From NCBI GenBank assembly GCA_013288005.1, contig JABDCS010000004.1, positions 39,956 to 103,955 on the forward strand: 64,000 nt of DNA, written 5' to 3'. The translations under genes were made by a program, and so were the position numbers. Below the pieces are notes generated by a model. The model ran no database searches, was not told where the DNA came from, and worked only from the letters and a program-made list of their open reading frames with translations. Of this stretch, positions 8,603-17,411 are shown piece by piece. This DNA is from Chlamydiota bacterium (GTDB lineage: Bacteria; Chlamydiota; Chlamydiia; Chlamydiales; Rhabdochlamydiaceae). Every line of letters starts with the position of its first letter. Positions within the stretch are counted from its first letter, which is position 1.

Positions 8603-9091
8603 ATGGGTGCGGTGCAAATTTTTTTAGGGGCTGTAGGCAGGATATTTATTAGTCTAATTTTTATCTTAGCAGGTTTGCAGCATATACTAAATTGGCAAGG
8701 TTCAATTACAGAATTGACAGCAGCTATCCAGTCATTCGCCCTTCATCTGAGTCCGTCACACAATTTTTTACACGCAATCCTCAATTATAGCTTAGCGCAT
8801 GTACCCCTGCTTATGGGCACAGCTGTTATTTTTATGCTTCTGGGTGGATTATTAGTTTTTTTTGGTATAAAAACGCGCTTTGGGGCATTTCTGTTATTTT
8901 TATTTATTATTCCGACGACTTTGTTGTTACATGCTTTTTGGAATTTACAGGGGGATACGAAGGGACTGCAAATTGTCATGTTTCTCAAAAATTTAAGTAT
9001 ACTGGGAGCTCTACTCTACTTAATGGTCAATGGTAATGGCAGACCTCTATTGAAAAAAAGCGCGAAGAAGCCAATTGGGGAACACAAATAA
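8603..9091 (+). CDS. DoxX-like membrane protein
   Basis: Four-helix membrane protein of 162 residues of the DoxX/DUF417-like group. The opening RIFISLIFILAGLQHILNW is the typical first helix with its G-x-x-H element, followed by LLMGTAVIFMLLGGLLVFFG and RFGAFLLFLFIIPTTLLLHAFW. A final helix FLKNLSILGALLYLMVNG precedes a basic tail. DoxX proteins act in redox or quinone-linked and detoxification roles, but the substrate is unknown here. The AGGGGG-like ribosome-binding site (GAGGGGGCT) decides the ATG at 8603. Its stop overlaps the lnt start by one base (TAATG), so it heads the lnt transcript. Confidence 0.75.
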   Translation: MGAVQIFLGAVGRIFISLIFILAGLQHILNWQGSITELTAAIQSFALHLSPSHNFLHAILNYSLAHVPLLMGTAVIFMLLGGLLVFFGIKTRFGAFLLFLFIIPTTLLLHAFWNLQGDTKGLQIVMFLKNLSILGALLYLMVNGNGRPLLKKSAKKPIGEHK

Positions 9092-10764
9092 TGTTACAAT
9101 CTTTTTTTTCCTTAAGTATTGCTTTTTTGATCGTGGCTTTCGGTCAACCTGCCTGGGTAGGATGGCTGTGTCCAATTGCAGCTGCTGTAGGCTATGCAAT
9201 TTGTTGGGATGCTTTACGAAATCTCTCTATAAGATCCAACTACCGTTTTCTTATAGCTTTTATTTGGTATGCAGGTGTCCAAACGATCCAATTGTCCTGG
9301 ATGACGGCCACTGAGTTTCACGGCGCCTATATCTTAGGGGTGTATCTAGGATTGTGCGTGTGTTTAGGTTTGCTCTTTGCTATTTTTTCAGTTTTCCTTT
9401 TCTCGAAACCTTCACTATCGCTCTTACGTATAGGCGCCCTTGCGGGAATTTGGACAATGATGGAATGGGGCCGCTTTCACATCATGTGCGGATTTTCCTG
9501 GAATCCTGCAGGTATGGCGCTTGCAGCTTATCCTCTTTCGATGCAGCTTGCTGCTATTACAGGTGTCCTGGGCCTTTCTTTTTGGGTCATGCTCACCAAC
9601 CTTGTGGCATTGAAAGAGCTTTGGAAAAGAAAAAGGCCTCGTGAAGGGTTTTTGAGGTGGCTTGGAGTTGCCCTCGTTCCTTATGTCTTTGGTTCAATTT
9701 TTTGGTCCTTCCACCATCCTGTAGAAGATAAGAAGGTAGAATCAAAAGTAGCTTTAGTTCAGACGGGTTTGCTTCCTTCGCAAAAATTTCCCCTTCAAGG
9801 TCGAATTAAGGAATTTCTTTCGCCATTAGTCCAATGGCAACGCATTTTTACTTTTCTTAAAGAGTGTGAGGTGAATAAACCTTCTTTGATCGTCATGCCT
9901 GAATATACGATACCTTTTGCCTCCAGCCAGCCGATTTATGATAGTCAAACAGCAATCGCTTTATTGAAGGATGCTTTTGGCATTGCCGCTCTAAAGGCGC
10001 TACCGCCTCTTCAGCACCCCTTTGCGGCCATCCGTGAGGATGGAAAAGGCACACAATGTCATTTGGTATCAAATTCTTATTTCAGCCAGTTTCTCGCTAA
10101 CTTTTATCAAGCTGACGTTATTATTGGCATGGAAGATCGAGATGCCGAAACAAAGAAATGCTACAGCGCTGGTTTGCATTTTTCGCCCGATCAGGGGGGG
10201 CCACAACGGTATGAAAAACAAGTCCTTTTGCCATTAGCTGAATATCTACCTTTCGAATGGTGTAGACGGTTGGTGGCAGGATATGGGATATCTGATTTTT
10301 ATACGCCAGGTACAGAATCGAAAGTTTTTATCGGAAAACGACCCTTCTCTGTCTCAATTTGTTATGAAGAAACTTTTCCTGAAATCATGCGGGAGGGTAA
10401 GGCAAAGGGAGCCGAACTATTTGTTAACTTAACAAATGATAATTGGTACCCGAATTCCAAATTAGCCAAACAGCATTTCGATCATGGTCGGCTACGTGCG
10501 GTAGAAAATGGCATACCTATAGTTCGTGCTTGCAATTCTGGAATTACAGCAGTGATCGGTCCTAGAGGTGAAATTGTCGATCAACTTCAACAAAAAGAGG
10601 GAGTCCTCTATGCGAACATTCCCCAATATACATTCTTTACTCCCTATGTTAAATGGGGTGACACCTTAATTTTAGGTATTAGTTTAGGATTACTTTGCTC
10701 CTATTTGCTTTTTCAAAAATGGCTAATAAAAGTTTTTAGAAAAAGGCGTGAATCTACATTGTAA
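9091..10764 (+). CDS. lnt: Apolipoprotein N-acyltransferase
   Basis: Inner-membrane enzyme of 557 residues that N-acylates the lipidated cysteine of apolipoproteins, the last step of lipoprotein maturation. The N-terminal third holds about six membrane segments, followed by a nitrilase-like periplasmic domain. The catalytic triad is visible: Glu271 (MPEYTIPFA), Lys376 (YEKQVLLPLAEYLPF) and Cys424 (SICYEETFPE). The LTNDNWY segment and a C-terminal helix (LILGISLGLLCSYLLF) are as in the family. It precedes lpxC as in Chlamydia. Likely clients in this window include the LptE-like protein and the cysteine-rich lipoprotein at 41895. Confidence 0.92.
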   Translation: MLQSFFSLSIAFLIVAFGQPAWVGWLCPIAAAVGYAICWDALRNLSIRSNYRFLIAFIWYAGVQTIQLSWMTATEFHGAYILGVYLGLCVCLGLLFAIFSVFLFSKPSLSLLRIGALAGIWTMMEWGRFHIMCGFSWNPAGMALAAYPLSMQLAAITGVLGLSFWVMLTNLVALKELWKRKRPREGFLRWLGVALVPYVFGSIFWSFHHPVEDKKVESKVALVQTGLLPSQKFPLQGRIKEFLSPLVQWQRIFTFLKECEVNKPSLIVMPEYTIPFASSQPIYDSQTAIALLKDAFGIAALKALPPLQHPFAAIREDGKGTQCHLVSNSYFSQFLANFYQADVIIGMEDRDAETKKCYSAGLHFSPDQGGPQRYEKQVLLPLAEYLPFEWCRRLVAGYGISDFYTPGTESKVFIGKRPFSVSICYEETFPEIMREGKAKGAELFVNLTNDNWYPNSKLAKQHFDHGRLRAVENGIPIVRACNSGITAVIGPRGEIVDQLQQKEGVLYANIPQYTFFTPYVKWGDTLILGISLGLLCSYLLFQKWLIKVFRKRRESTL

Positions 10765-10886
10765 TAGACCTTCTCCGCATTCTTCTCTTGGATTCGTCTT
10801 GCTCTAAAACCGTTTCATGCGCTAATTTTTTAGTGGATTAAAGCCGTGTATATCTGATTGTCCGCAAGATGGGTAAAATGAGGTGA

Positions 10887-11777
10887 TTGTTGTCTTTAGA
10901 AGTTCTTGAAGCCCATCTGTCTACGTCCCTACTTGCTCAAAGAACACTCGCATCCCCTATAAAAATAGAGGGGAGGGGGTTGTTTACAGGGCAAGCGGTC
11001 CAAATGCTTTTGCAACCTGCCGAAGCAGGTCATGGAATTATATTTCAGAGAGTTGATCTGCCCGGTCAGCCCCTAATTCCTGCGCGATTAGAGTATGTGA
11101 AAGCTACTCCTCGTTGCACGATTCTTGGTCGAGGCGATGCCGAAGTTCAAACAGTCGAGCATTTTTTATCAGCACTAGCTGCGCTAGGCATCGACAACTT
11201 GCTCGTACAATTATCAAGTCCTGAAGTCCCTATTGGCGATGGCAGTGCTTTGCCTTTTATCGAACATATTAATCGTGCAGAAAAATGCGATGTTAAAGCG
11301 CCTAAACAGATTGCTACTGTCACTTCTCCCATCTATTTTTCTAAAAATGATGTGACGATTATAGCTCTTCCTTCTGAGGAGTTGCGCATTAGTTATACAT
11401 TGTATTATCCCCAGTCTTCTTTTATTGGGTCCCAATTCTATTCATTCGCCTTTAATGAAGAGCGATTTATTCAAGAAATTGCCCCTTCCCGCACTTTTTG
11501 TCTTTTTGAAGAGATTTCTCCCTTATTGGATCAAGGTCTCATACGTGGTGGAGGTTTGGAAAGTGCTGTTGTGATCAAGGATGAGCAAGTTGCGAATCCG
11601 GAAGGTTTACGGTTTCCAGATGAAATGGTTCGCCATAAGATTCTCGATCTTCTTGGAGATCTTTACTTGCTTGGAAACCCTCTTTTAGCGCATATCATAG
11701 CTATTCGGTCAGGACATGCGACGAATATCGAATTTGCAAAATGTTTACAAAATCATATGAAGAAGGAGATCGTTTGA
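10887..11777 (+). CDS. lpxC: UDP-3-O-acyl-N-acetylglucosamine deacetylase
   Basis: Zinc deacetylase of 296 residues for the committed step of lipid A synthesis. Zinc and catalytic motifs are present: TVEHFLSAL (first His), HKILDLLGDLYLLG (His and Asp ligands) and RSGHATN (general-acid His). The N-terminus LAQRTLASPIKIEGRGLFTG aligns with the start of E. coli LpxC. No ATG is usable: an in-frame ATG at 10878 is followed by a stop, so a TTG at 10887 or 10890 is chosen, with the GAGGTGA element unusually close. The true start could lie nearer LAQRTL. It is followed by fabZ with overlapping TGATG. Confidence 0.92.
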   Translation: MLSLEVLEAHLSTSLLAQRTLASPIKIEGRGLFTGQAVQMLLQPAEAGHGIIFQRVDLPGQPLIPARLEYVKATPRCTILGRGDAEVQTVEHFLSALAALGIDNLLVQLSSPEVPIGDGSALPFIEHINRAEKCDVKAPKQIATVTSPIYFSKNDVTIIALPSEELRISYTLYYPQSSFIGSQFYSFAFNEERFIQEIAPSRTFCLFEEISPLLDQGLIRGGGLESAVVIKDEQVANPEGLRFPDEMVRHKILDLLGDLYLLGNPLLAHIIAIRSGHATNIEFAKCLQNHMKKEIV

Positions 11778-12247
11778 TGAGCGTTCAAACTCCTGCGCCT
11801 CCTGTGTTAAATATTAAAGATATCTCACGAATTTTGCCTCATCGTTACCCTTTTTTACTCGTAGATCGTATTACCTATTTGAATCTCGAAGAAAATATGA
11901 TTATTGGGTTAAAAAATGTTACGGCAAATGAGCAATTTTTTCAGGGCCATTTTCCATCTGTTCCCATCATGCCGGGAGTCCTTGTTTTAGAGGCATTGGC
12001 GCAAACTTTTGGGGTCCTGGTCCATCAGAAAGGGTTCAACGAAAAAATTGCTCTCTTAATGACAATCAATCATGCCAAATTTCGTAAACCTGTCGTGCCA
12101 GGTGATACTCTTCTTTTGCATGCATCGGGAATTCACATTTCTTCCAAGGGTGGAAAAGTACAAGCTAAAGCAACCGTAAATGAACAGGTTGCTGCTGAAG
12201 CAGAAATTGGTTTTGCTCTCGTCGGTATCGACCAAATTAACTCCTAG
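11777..12247 (+). CDS. fabZ: 3-hydroxyacyl-ACP dehydratase
   Basis: Hot-dog-fold dehydratase of fatty acid elongation, 156 residues from the ATG at 11777. That ATG has an AAGGAGAT ribosome-binding site inside the lpxC end and overlaps the lpxC stop; an upstream in-frame ATG at 11741 would add 12 unneeded residues. The LPHRYPFLLVDRI motif and GHFPSVPIMPGVLVLEALAQ contain the catalytic His and Glu. Placement between lpxC and lpxA ties supply of hydroxyacyl-ACP to lipid A acylation, as in Chlamydia. Confidence 0.94.
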   Translation: MSVQTPAPPVLNIKDISRILPHRYPFLLVDRITYLNLEENMIIGLKNVTANEQFFQGHFPSVPIMPGVLVLEALAQTFGVLVHQKGFNEKIALLMTINHAKFRKPVVPGDTLLLHASGIHISSKGGKVQAKATVNEQVAAEAEIGFALVGIDQINS

Positions 12248-12266
12248 GTATAAGTAACGGATTCAA

Positions 12267-13109
12267 ATGTCAAACATTCACCCTACAGCAATCGTCGAAG
12301 ATGGGGCTCAAATAGGAGAGAACGTCACGATAGAGCCTTACGCCATCGTCAAACGAAATGTGACATTGGAAGATGGAGTTGTAATTAAATCCCATGCCTA
12401 CATCGATGGGTTTACAACAATTGGCTCCGGAACAGTTATCTGGCCATCTGCGAGTGTCGGTACAAAGACACAAGATTTAAAATATCGCGGGGAGAAGACC
12501 TTTGTCGTCATTGGTAAAAACTGCGAGATTCGGGAATTCTCTACAATCAATTCCTCGTGTCAGGAAAATTCAGTCGTACGCATTGGGGATAATTGCTTAA
12601 TCATGGCCTATTGCCATGTTGCCCATAATTGCGAGATCGGAAATCGCGTTATCATGGCAAATGGTGCCATGTTGGCAGGGCATGTTCTTGTTGAGGATTA
12701 TGCGATTATAGGGGGTATGACCCCGATCCATCAATATTGCCGAATTGGCGCTTATGCCATGGTGGGAGGATTTAGTCGTATTGCCTATGATATTCCTCCT
12801 TATACAATCGGAGCTGGATCTCCTTATAAACTTGGTGGCTTAAATATAGTGGGTTTAAAGCGTCATGGATTTCCTTATGCTGTGCGCAAGGAATTAACAA
12901 AAGTTTTTAAGCTCACCTACCGTTCCGGACTTAAGATTTCGGATGCTCTTGATCGCATTGAAGCTGAAGGTATAATAGATCCTCATGTAGCTCACTGGTT
13001 AAGTTTTTGTCGAACTTCTCGAAGAGGTCTTATTGGTTTCCAGAGTCCTTTGCCTGAAGCAGAAGAAGAGCTTGATGAAATCGAAGAGCTTATTGAAGAA
13101 AGAGTATAG
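12267..13109 (+). CDS. lpxA: UDP-N-acetylglucosamine O-acyltransferase
   Basis: First enzyme of lipid A synthesis, 280 residues. The left-handed beta-helix shows hexapeptide repeats from residue 3 (IHPTAIVEDGAQIGENVTI) to about 185. The catalytic His lies in MAYCHVAHNCEIGN. The C-terminal helical domain begins after NIVGLKRHGFP and ends in an acidic tail (LPEAEEELDEIEELIEERV) somewhat longer than in E. coli LpxA (262 residues). Acyl-chain length cannot be read safely from sequence. A gap of 19 bases separates it from fabZ and 9 bases from fmt. Confidence 0.95.
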   Translation: MSNIHPTAIVEDGAQIGENVTIEPYAIVKRNVTLEDGVVIKSHAYIDGFTTIGSGTVIWPSASVGTKTQDLKYRGEKTFVVIGKNCEIREFSTINSSCQENSVVRIGDNCLIMAYCHVAHNCEIGNRVIMANGAMLAGHVLVEDYAIIGGMTPIHQYCRIGAYAMVGGFSRIAYDIPPYTIGAGSPYKLGGLNIVGLKRHGFPYAVRKELTKVFKLTYRSGLKISDALDRIEAEGIIDPHVAHWLSFCRTSRRGLIGFQSPLPEAEEELDEIEELIEERV

Positions 13110-13118
13110 GGCCCTACC

Positions 13119-14078
13119 TTGCGGATAGTTTTTTTCGGCACCTCACGTTTTGCAGCCCAACTCCTCGCCCATTTAATTAGTCAGCCGTCTTTGAATATTC
13201 TTGCTGTTGTAACCCGTCCGGACCGCGCTCAAGGAAGGTCTCTTAGGTTTTCTGCCTCTCCAGTTAAACAAGAAGTGCAAGCCCATCATCCCTCTTTATT
13301 GCTTTATCAACCTGAAAAAGCATCCACAAATGAATTTGCTGCTTCTTTGCTTGAATTGCAGCCAGATCTTTTTGTCGTTGCCGCCTATGGCGAGATTATT
13401 AAACAAAATTTATTGAGCTTGCCGAAGCTGGGTTGCATCAATGTGCATGCTAGCTTGCTGCCTAAGTATCGCGGTGCTGCTCCTATTCAACGATGTTTAA
13501 TGGATGGAGAAAAAGAAACGGGTATCACGATTATAGAAATGGTGAGGGCGCTAGATGCAGGTCCTATGCTGGAAAGAATTTCTGTGCCTATTGAGCAAAA
13601 TACGACATTTGGAGAGCTCGAGCAAAAATTGCTACTAGCGGCCTGTGAAGCTATTGATAAAAGTATTCAAGCTTTCGTAGAGAATCGTGTTATTAAAATC
13701 TCTCAAGACGAAACAAAAGTTACTTATGCAGCAAAGCTTAGTCCTAGTGAGGAGGAAATTAATTGGGATTTGCCCGCAGAGACATTACATAATTTAATTC
13801 GCGCACTTTCGCCTGCGCCCAGTGCATGGTGTAAAATTTTTATTCGGGATCAAGATAAGCGTTTGAAAATTAAACGCTCCAATCTGCGACGTGATCTTGA
13901 AGGAGAGCCAGGAAAAGTCATTCATCACACTAAAGAATCCTTGATTATTGCATGTGGAAAAGACGCATTAGAGCTTTTAGAAGTGCAATTAGAAGGGAAA
14001 AAAGCTCTTCAAATTACTGATTTTTTGCGTGGTTTAGGTAATTCGTCATTTTCTTTCAGTAAAAGTGGTCCGATTTAG
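13119..14078 (+). CDS. fmt: Methionyl-tRNA formyltransferase
   Basis: Formylates initiator Met-tRNA; 319 residues. The TTG at 13119 gives LRIVFFGTSRFAAQLL, matching the family N-terminus, so TTG is the start. The catalytic loop is NVHASLLPKYRGAAPIQ with the N...H and SLLPxxRG signature. A C-terminal OB-like tRNA-binding domain follows (YAAKLSPSEEEINWD...). It is the last gene of the lnt-lpxC-fabZ-lpxA-fmt block; the following gap contains a repeat and then Inc-like genes. Confidence 0.94.
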   Translation: MRIVFFGTSRFAAQLLAHLISQPSLNILAVVTRPDRAQGRSLRFSASPVKQEVQAHHPSLLLYQPEKASTNEFAASLLELQPDLFVVAAYGEIIKQNLLSLPKLGCINVHASLLPKYRGAAPIQRCLMDGEKETGITIIEMVRALDAGPMLERISVPIEQNTTFGELEQKLLLAACEAIDKSIQAFVENRVIKISQDETKVTYAAKLSPSEEEINWDLPAETLHNLIRALSPAPSAWCKIFIRDQDKRLKIKRSNLRRDLEGEPGKVIHHTKESLIIACGKDALELLEVQLEGKKALQITDFLRGLGNSSFSFSKSGPI

Positions 14079-14146
14079 TTTTCGTTGCTTTCACCTAAAA
14101 ATCTTGAAGAAGACCGAACTTGATTTAAGGTTTAGTCTCTTAAAGC

Positions 14147-14178
14147 GATGAAATATTTCTTTTTATACACCCTCTTAG
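14147..14178 (+). repeat. Diverged copy of the ACACCCTCT intergenic repeat, in the fmt-Inc gap
   Basis: GATGAAATATTTCTTTTTAT followed by ACACCCTCTTAG resembles the 3' half of the dispersed repeat, 3' of fmt in the same orientation. The rest of the 369-base gap 14079-14447 is AT-rich with several TTAATTAAAA words and no clear gene; it probably holds the promoter of the next gene. Confidence 0.45.
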
Positions 14179-14447
14179 TTCACCCACCGTCTCAATTAAA
14201 GTCACTGCTTAATTAAAAATAAAAACACTCGAAAAGATTGGAATCAACAGAAACTTAGTTCTCTTATACTTATTTTCGTTAATAGCTCTTAATTAAAATC
14301 ACAAGATCACTTTTTAATTATTTTAATAGAAAGTTCCTTCTTTTATCTGACATTTCCTTGGTCAGCCATTTTTGTTTACCAAAATAAGAAAGTTAGCTAA
14401 GCTCCTCTTTGCAGTACGTTAATTTAAACTTAACAAAGGACGTGAAT

Positions 14448-15419
14448 ATGTCTCATTCCGTAAGAGCCGCTTTTGATAGAACTGTCTCTACACCTCATTT
14501 TGATACGCAACTTGGTGGCGATAAAGTAACAAAAGAAAAAACTGTTACTAAGACCGGTCACATGGTGAAAAGATCCGAAACAGATGATACTCCTCCAGTT
14601 ATGCATGATGTAAGAGTTGTGTCACCATCAGAAGATCCATCATGCTGGCAAACATTTTTGCAATATTTATCAACTGTAAAAGGTTTGAAGAATCTATTAA
14701 AAGGAACTTACTTAGGTGCTGATTGGGCGCGCCAATATAACCCTTCTTTAGTAGATGCTGCTAAGGTTTCTGCTCTAGGTAAACAAACGAAAAATCTAGC
14801 ATCTGTAACAGAGATCCCAGAAAGTGCTATAGATACTGTTCAAGCAGCTGCTCGCGTTGCTAAAAAACCAGATGTTGGTAGCTTCGGGAATTTCACCTAC
14901 AAAGTGGGTCGACTACTTATTCCAGTTATTGAAGCGGGACGCGTTGTTTGTGATGTCGTTTCCCCATTAACAGCTTCTGTAGCGAGAACTGTGAGTTCTG
15001 TTTTCAGCGGTGCTCTTGTATTTACAACTCTTTATTCAACAGGAGAAGAGCTAGAGAAGATCGGAGCAGAAAAAGCAAGAGTTTTGCCAACAGCCGAATT
15101 CCTGAGAGATCGTGTTGTAGCAGCTCGTGATGCAAGCGTGACACAAAGCTGGCTGAAGATTGCTACAAACTTGAGCTATATGGCATTGGGCGTTTTAGGG
15201 CTTGCTACTTTGGCTACATCTGTGGTTGTGCCTTCTTGGGTATTCCTTAGTTTCGCAACATCTGGATTTGCATGTTCTGTTTTGGCGCATTTCCAAAAGA
15301 AACTTTCGCAAGAACCTGCTTTGGCTAAAGCGTCAGGCGCGTTTGAGCCGTTGGTTGCAAGAGCACCAGTTGCGCTTGCTCCTGCTCGTAGCGTAGCCCC
15401 AGTTGCTGCTACAGCCTAA
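14448..15419 (+). CDS. Inc-like membrane protein 1 in the CT529/Cap1 position
   Basis: Protein of 323 residues from the ATG at 14448, chosen because AAAGGA sits 7 bases upstream; a TTG at 14409 is poorer. It is polar and Thr/Lys-rich at the N-terminus, with a first apolar patch at about residues 151-195 (including SGALVFTTLY). A tight bilobal hydrophobic hairpin spans about 241-281 (LSYMALGVLGLATLATS, then VPSWVFLSFATSGFACSVLA), followed by an Ala/Pro-rich tail. The bilobal pattern is the hallmark of chlamydial inclusion membrane (Inc) proteins secreted by type III secretion. It shares architecture and short motifs with the next gene (NLASVTEIPES / NFSSLAKIPEA; GVLGLA). In Chlamydia this fmt-rplC slot holds CT529/Cap1, an Inc. 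Function unknown. Confidence 0.65.
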   Translation: MSHSVRAAFDRTVSTPHFDTQLGGDKVTKEKTVTKTGHMVKRSETDDTPPVMHDVRVVSPSEDPSCWQTFLQYLSTVKGLKNLLKGTYLGADWARQYNPSLVDAAKVSALGKQTKNLASVTEIPESAIDTVQAAARVAKKPDVGSFGNFTYKVGRLLIPVIEAGRVVCDVVSPLTASVARTVSSVFSGALVFTTLYSTGEELEKIGAEKARVLPTAEFLRDRVVAARDASVTQSWLKIATNLSYMALGVLGLATLATSVVVPSWVFLSFATSGFACSVLAHFQKKLSQEPALAKASGAFEPLVARAPVALAPARSVAPVAATA

Positions 15420-15528
15420 TTAGCAAGTATGTAACGAATTGCCTCTGAATTAACTTTGCTGCGTCAAAAATTCAAAAATTGACGAAGAAAATTAATTTGA
15501 GAGAGGCTTTCTAAGAACTCCTAATTGT

Positions 15529-15560
15529 GCGGGCGTTTATAAAAAAACGTCCGCATTTTT
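15529..15560 (+). terminator. Rho-independent terminator after Inc-like gene 1
   Basis: GCGGGCGTTT (15529-15538) pairs with AAACGTCCGC (15545-15554) with one G-T pair, followed by ATTTTT. Confidence 0.75.
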
Positions 15561-15596
15561 GCATTATAAACCAAATCCTTTTACAAAATAATTTTT

Positions 15597-16349
15597 ATGC
15601 CTCTAGACACCGTCACTAGCGATCGCTCTTCAGAGCCACCTATCTCTTCCTCTAGTCTTACTCTTTCAGAAGCTGCACAGGCCTATTGGAAAACAGTCGA
15701 AGGGATGAAAAAGAGTTTTTTTGAAGTCTTTCACACCGCCGCCGATTGGATCACTACTTGTCGGCCAATCGAATCCCTAAGTCGTCTTTCCGCTCATGTA
15801 AAACAGCTTAAGAATTTTAGTAGCCTAGCAAAAATTCCTGAAGCCATTACCGAGACCGCTGAACAAGCGGGGTCTGCTTGTAAAGAAAAGACAAATAGCA
15901 GCTATAGCAAGCTCATCAACAAGATTTGTTGTTTAATTTTGCCAACAACTGATGTTTTGGAAACCCTACAACAACGTCTTTTCCCTTTAGCTACTCGAAT
16001 AGGTGCTGCTGTGGGTGCCGCAGGGTTTGGTGCTTTGATTTATGTTGGAGCATTTGAATTTAACAAGAATATGCAGCGGTCAGATGCGGCTGGCGCCACA
16101 TCGCCTTTATCATCTCGAGAAATCACAATCAAAACCCATCAAGCAAGTTTAAACAGCCTAGGAGCTGTCTCCGATGTTGCTATTGGTGTTTTAGGTCTTG
16201 CAGGAGCTGTTACAAGCTTTGCAACGGCTCCGTGGATAATGCTTGCCCTAAGCACGAACAGTCTTGTTTGTTCTCTAGGCAGTCATTTTCTTCCCCAGCT
16301 TTATCCAACTACTTCCCTTACGACAAAGGCAGCAGTTGCGCTAACGTGA
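15597..16349 (+). CDS. Inc-like membrane protein 2
   Basis: Protein of 250 residues, a diverged paralogue of its upstream neighbour. The N-terminus is Ser/Thr-rich (residues 1-25). A helical region holds LKNFSSLAKIPEAITETAEQAG (split by a conserved Pro). An apolar segment spans about residues 134-153 (IGAAVGAAGFGALIYVGAFE). A bilobal hairpin spans about 189-232 (VSDVAIGVLGLAGAVTSFAT, then APWIMLALSTNSLVCSLGSH). The same GVLGLA...P-W...S...C-S pattern occurs in protein 1 at the same relative place. It lacks a cleavable signal peptide, as expected for a type III substrate. It has its own terminator before and after, so it is probably a single-gene transcript. Inc assignment is inference from topology and locus. 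Confidence 0.6.
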   Translation: MPLDTVTSDRSSEPPISSSSLTLSEAAQAYWKTVEGMKKSFFEVFHTAADWITTCRPIESLSRLSAHVKQLKNFSSLAKIPEAITETAEQAGSACKEKTNSSYSKLINKICCLILPTTDVLETLQQRLFPLATRIGAAVGAAGFGALIYVGAFEFNKNMQRSDAAGATSPLSSREITIKTHQASLNSLGAVSDVAIGVLGLAGAVTSFATAPWIMLALSTNSLVCSLGSHFLPQLYPTTSLTTKAAVALT

Positions 16350-16370
16350 ACATGAAAAAAACTAATTTTT

Positions 16371-16387
16371 TCACCATGAAATGGTGA
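16371..16387 (+). repeat. Perfect 7-bp hairpin after Inc-like gene 2
   Basis: TCACCAT-GAA-ATGGTGA follows the stop by 21 bases. No T-run follows it, so it is not itself a standard terminator; one lies 50 bases further on. Confidence 0.4.
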
Positions 16388-16435
16388 GATGAAGTTTTAA
16401 TTATTGTTCTTTATTAATTAGATAATTTTCAAATT

Positions 16436-16463
16436 AAACTCCTTTTTTAAAAGGAGTTTTTTT
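16436..16463 (+). terminator. Rho-independent terminator after Inc-like gene 2
   Basis: AAACTCCTTTT (16436-16446) pairs with AAAAGGAGTTT (16449-16459), then a T-run. Confidence 0.7.
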
Positions 16464-16583
16464 ATAGTTGGAAAAATCGAATTTTATTTAAATTATTGAA
16501 ATATAATAACATTTAGTTTTGTAGATTTTTAACGAATAGTATTCAATAATAGGAGAGTGGAAATATAACTAGAGCTAAAGATT

Positions 16584-17315
16584 ATGGGGCTTGTTGCAAC
16601 GCCTTCCAAAAAAGTAAATTCAAGTTACGTCCAGCAACCTAATAATATAGTAAATAAAAGTATAAGTTTTTGCTATCAAGCCAAAAATGTGAATACTTTG
16701 GTTGCTCCACTCTTAAAAGAAGATCAAATAAATTCTATAGAGCAATCGCAGAGCAGCATCCGCGAGTACCTTGAACAGTATTGGGCAGCTTTTAGTCTTA
16801 GTGCGTTCTTTAAACAGATTGCTGGGGGTGTGTCCTATCTCTTTTCATGTGAAAAAATAAATAATAATTCCACGCTATACGCAAAAATTAAAAGCGTGGC
16901 TGAAAATGCATTGGATTGTATCAGGTATTTTTCACAGGTACTGCTTTTAATTCACAAAAAAAAAGTTATTTCCCTCCAGCATCATAGTATCGATTATGCG
17001 CCGGCTATTTCATCCGTAAGTGCTTTGGCCACGATCTACAAGTTTGGGCAGCAACTTTTAAGTAAAGTTGTGAATATGGGAGATCCTTCCGTTAAGCTCT
17101 CCTTCTGGAAAATGGGAGATGCTTTATTTAGTCTAAAAAACTTTGTCCTTGGCTGTTCTCAGCTTATAGTTAAGCCTCTTTCTTCTCGCTGTACTCTTGT
17201 TCTCAACTCCTTGGATAGTACCTATCAAATTAGCAAATCCCTAATAGGTACGACAGATGATAAGGAAAGTTTAAACAGAGCCGTCGCCGAATGTCACCTG
17301 GCCGGGTTAAAATAA
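16584..17315 (+). CDS. Inc-like/unknown protein 3 in the CT529 position
   Basis: Protein of 243 residues with weaker hydrophobicity than its two neighbours. Amphipathic or apolar stretches occur at about residues 65-85 (YWAAFSLSAFFKQIAGGVSYLF), 110-123 (YFSQVLLLIHKKKV) and 178-195 (DALFSLKNFVLGCSQLIV). The overall layout (polar N-terminus, IREYLEQYWAAF corresponding to the EAAQAYWKTV region of protein 2) suggests a diverged third member, but identity is too low to be sure. AT-rich codon use and no clear ribosome-binding site near the ATG. Could be a secreted effector or a decaying copy. Confidence 0.5.
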   Translation: MGLVATPSKKVNSSYVQQPNNIVNKSISFCYQAKNVNTLVAPLLKEDQINSIEQSQSSIREYLEQYWAAFSLSAFFKQIAGGVSYLFSCEKINNNSTLYAKIKSVAENALDCIRYFSQVLLLIHKKKVISLQHHSIDYAPAISSVSALATIYKFGQQLLSKVVNMGDPSVKLSFWKMGDALFSLKNFVLGCSQLIVKPLSSRCTLVLNSLDSTYQISKSLIGTTDDKESLNRAVAECHLAGLK

Positions 17316-17411
17316 AATTCCTCTCGCTTGCGATTTACAAATAAGGGTTATTCTTTTAACTTTTCTGCATCTTTTGCGTCCTAAATCAATTTTTTATTCC
17401 AGCGCCATTCA

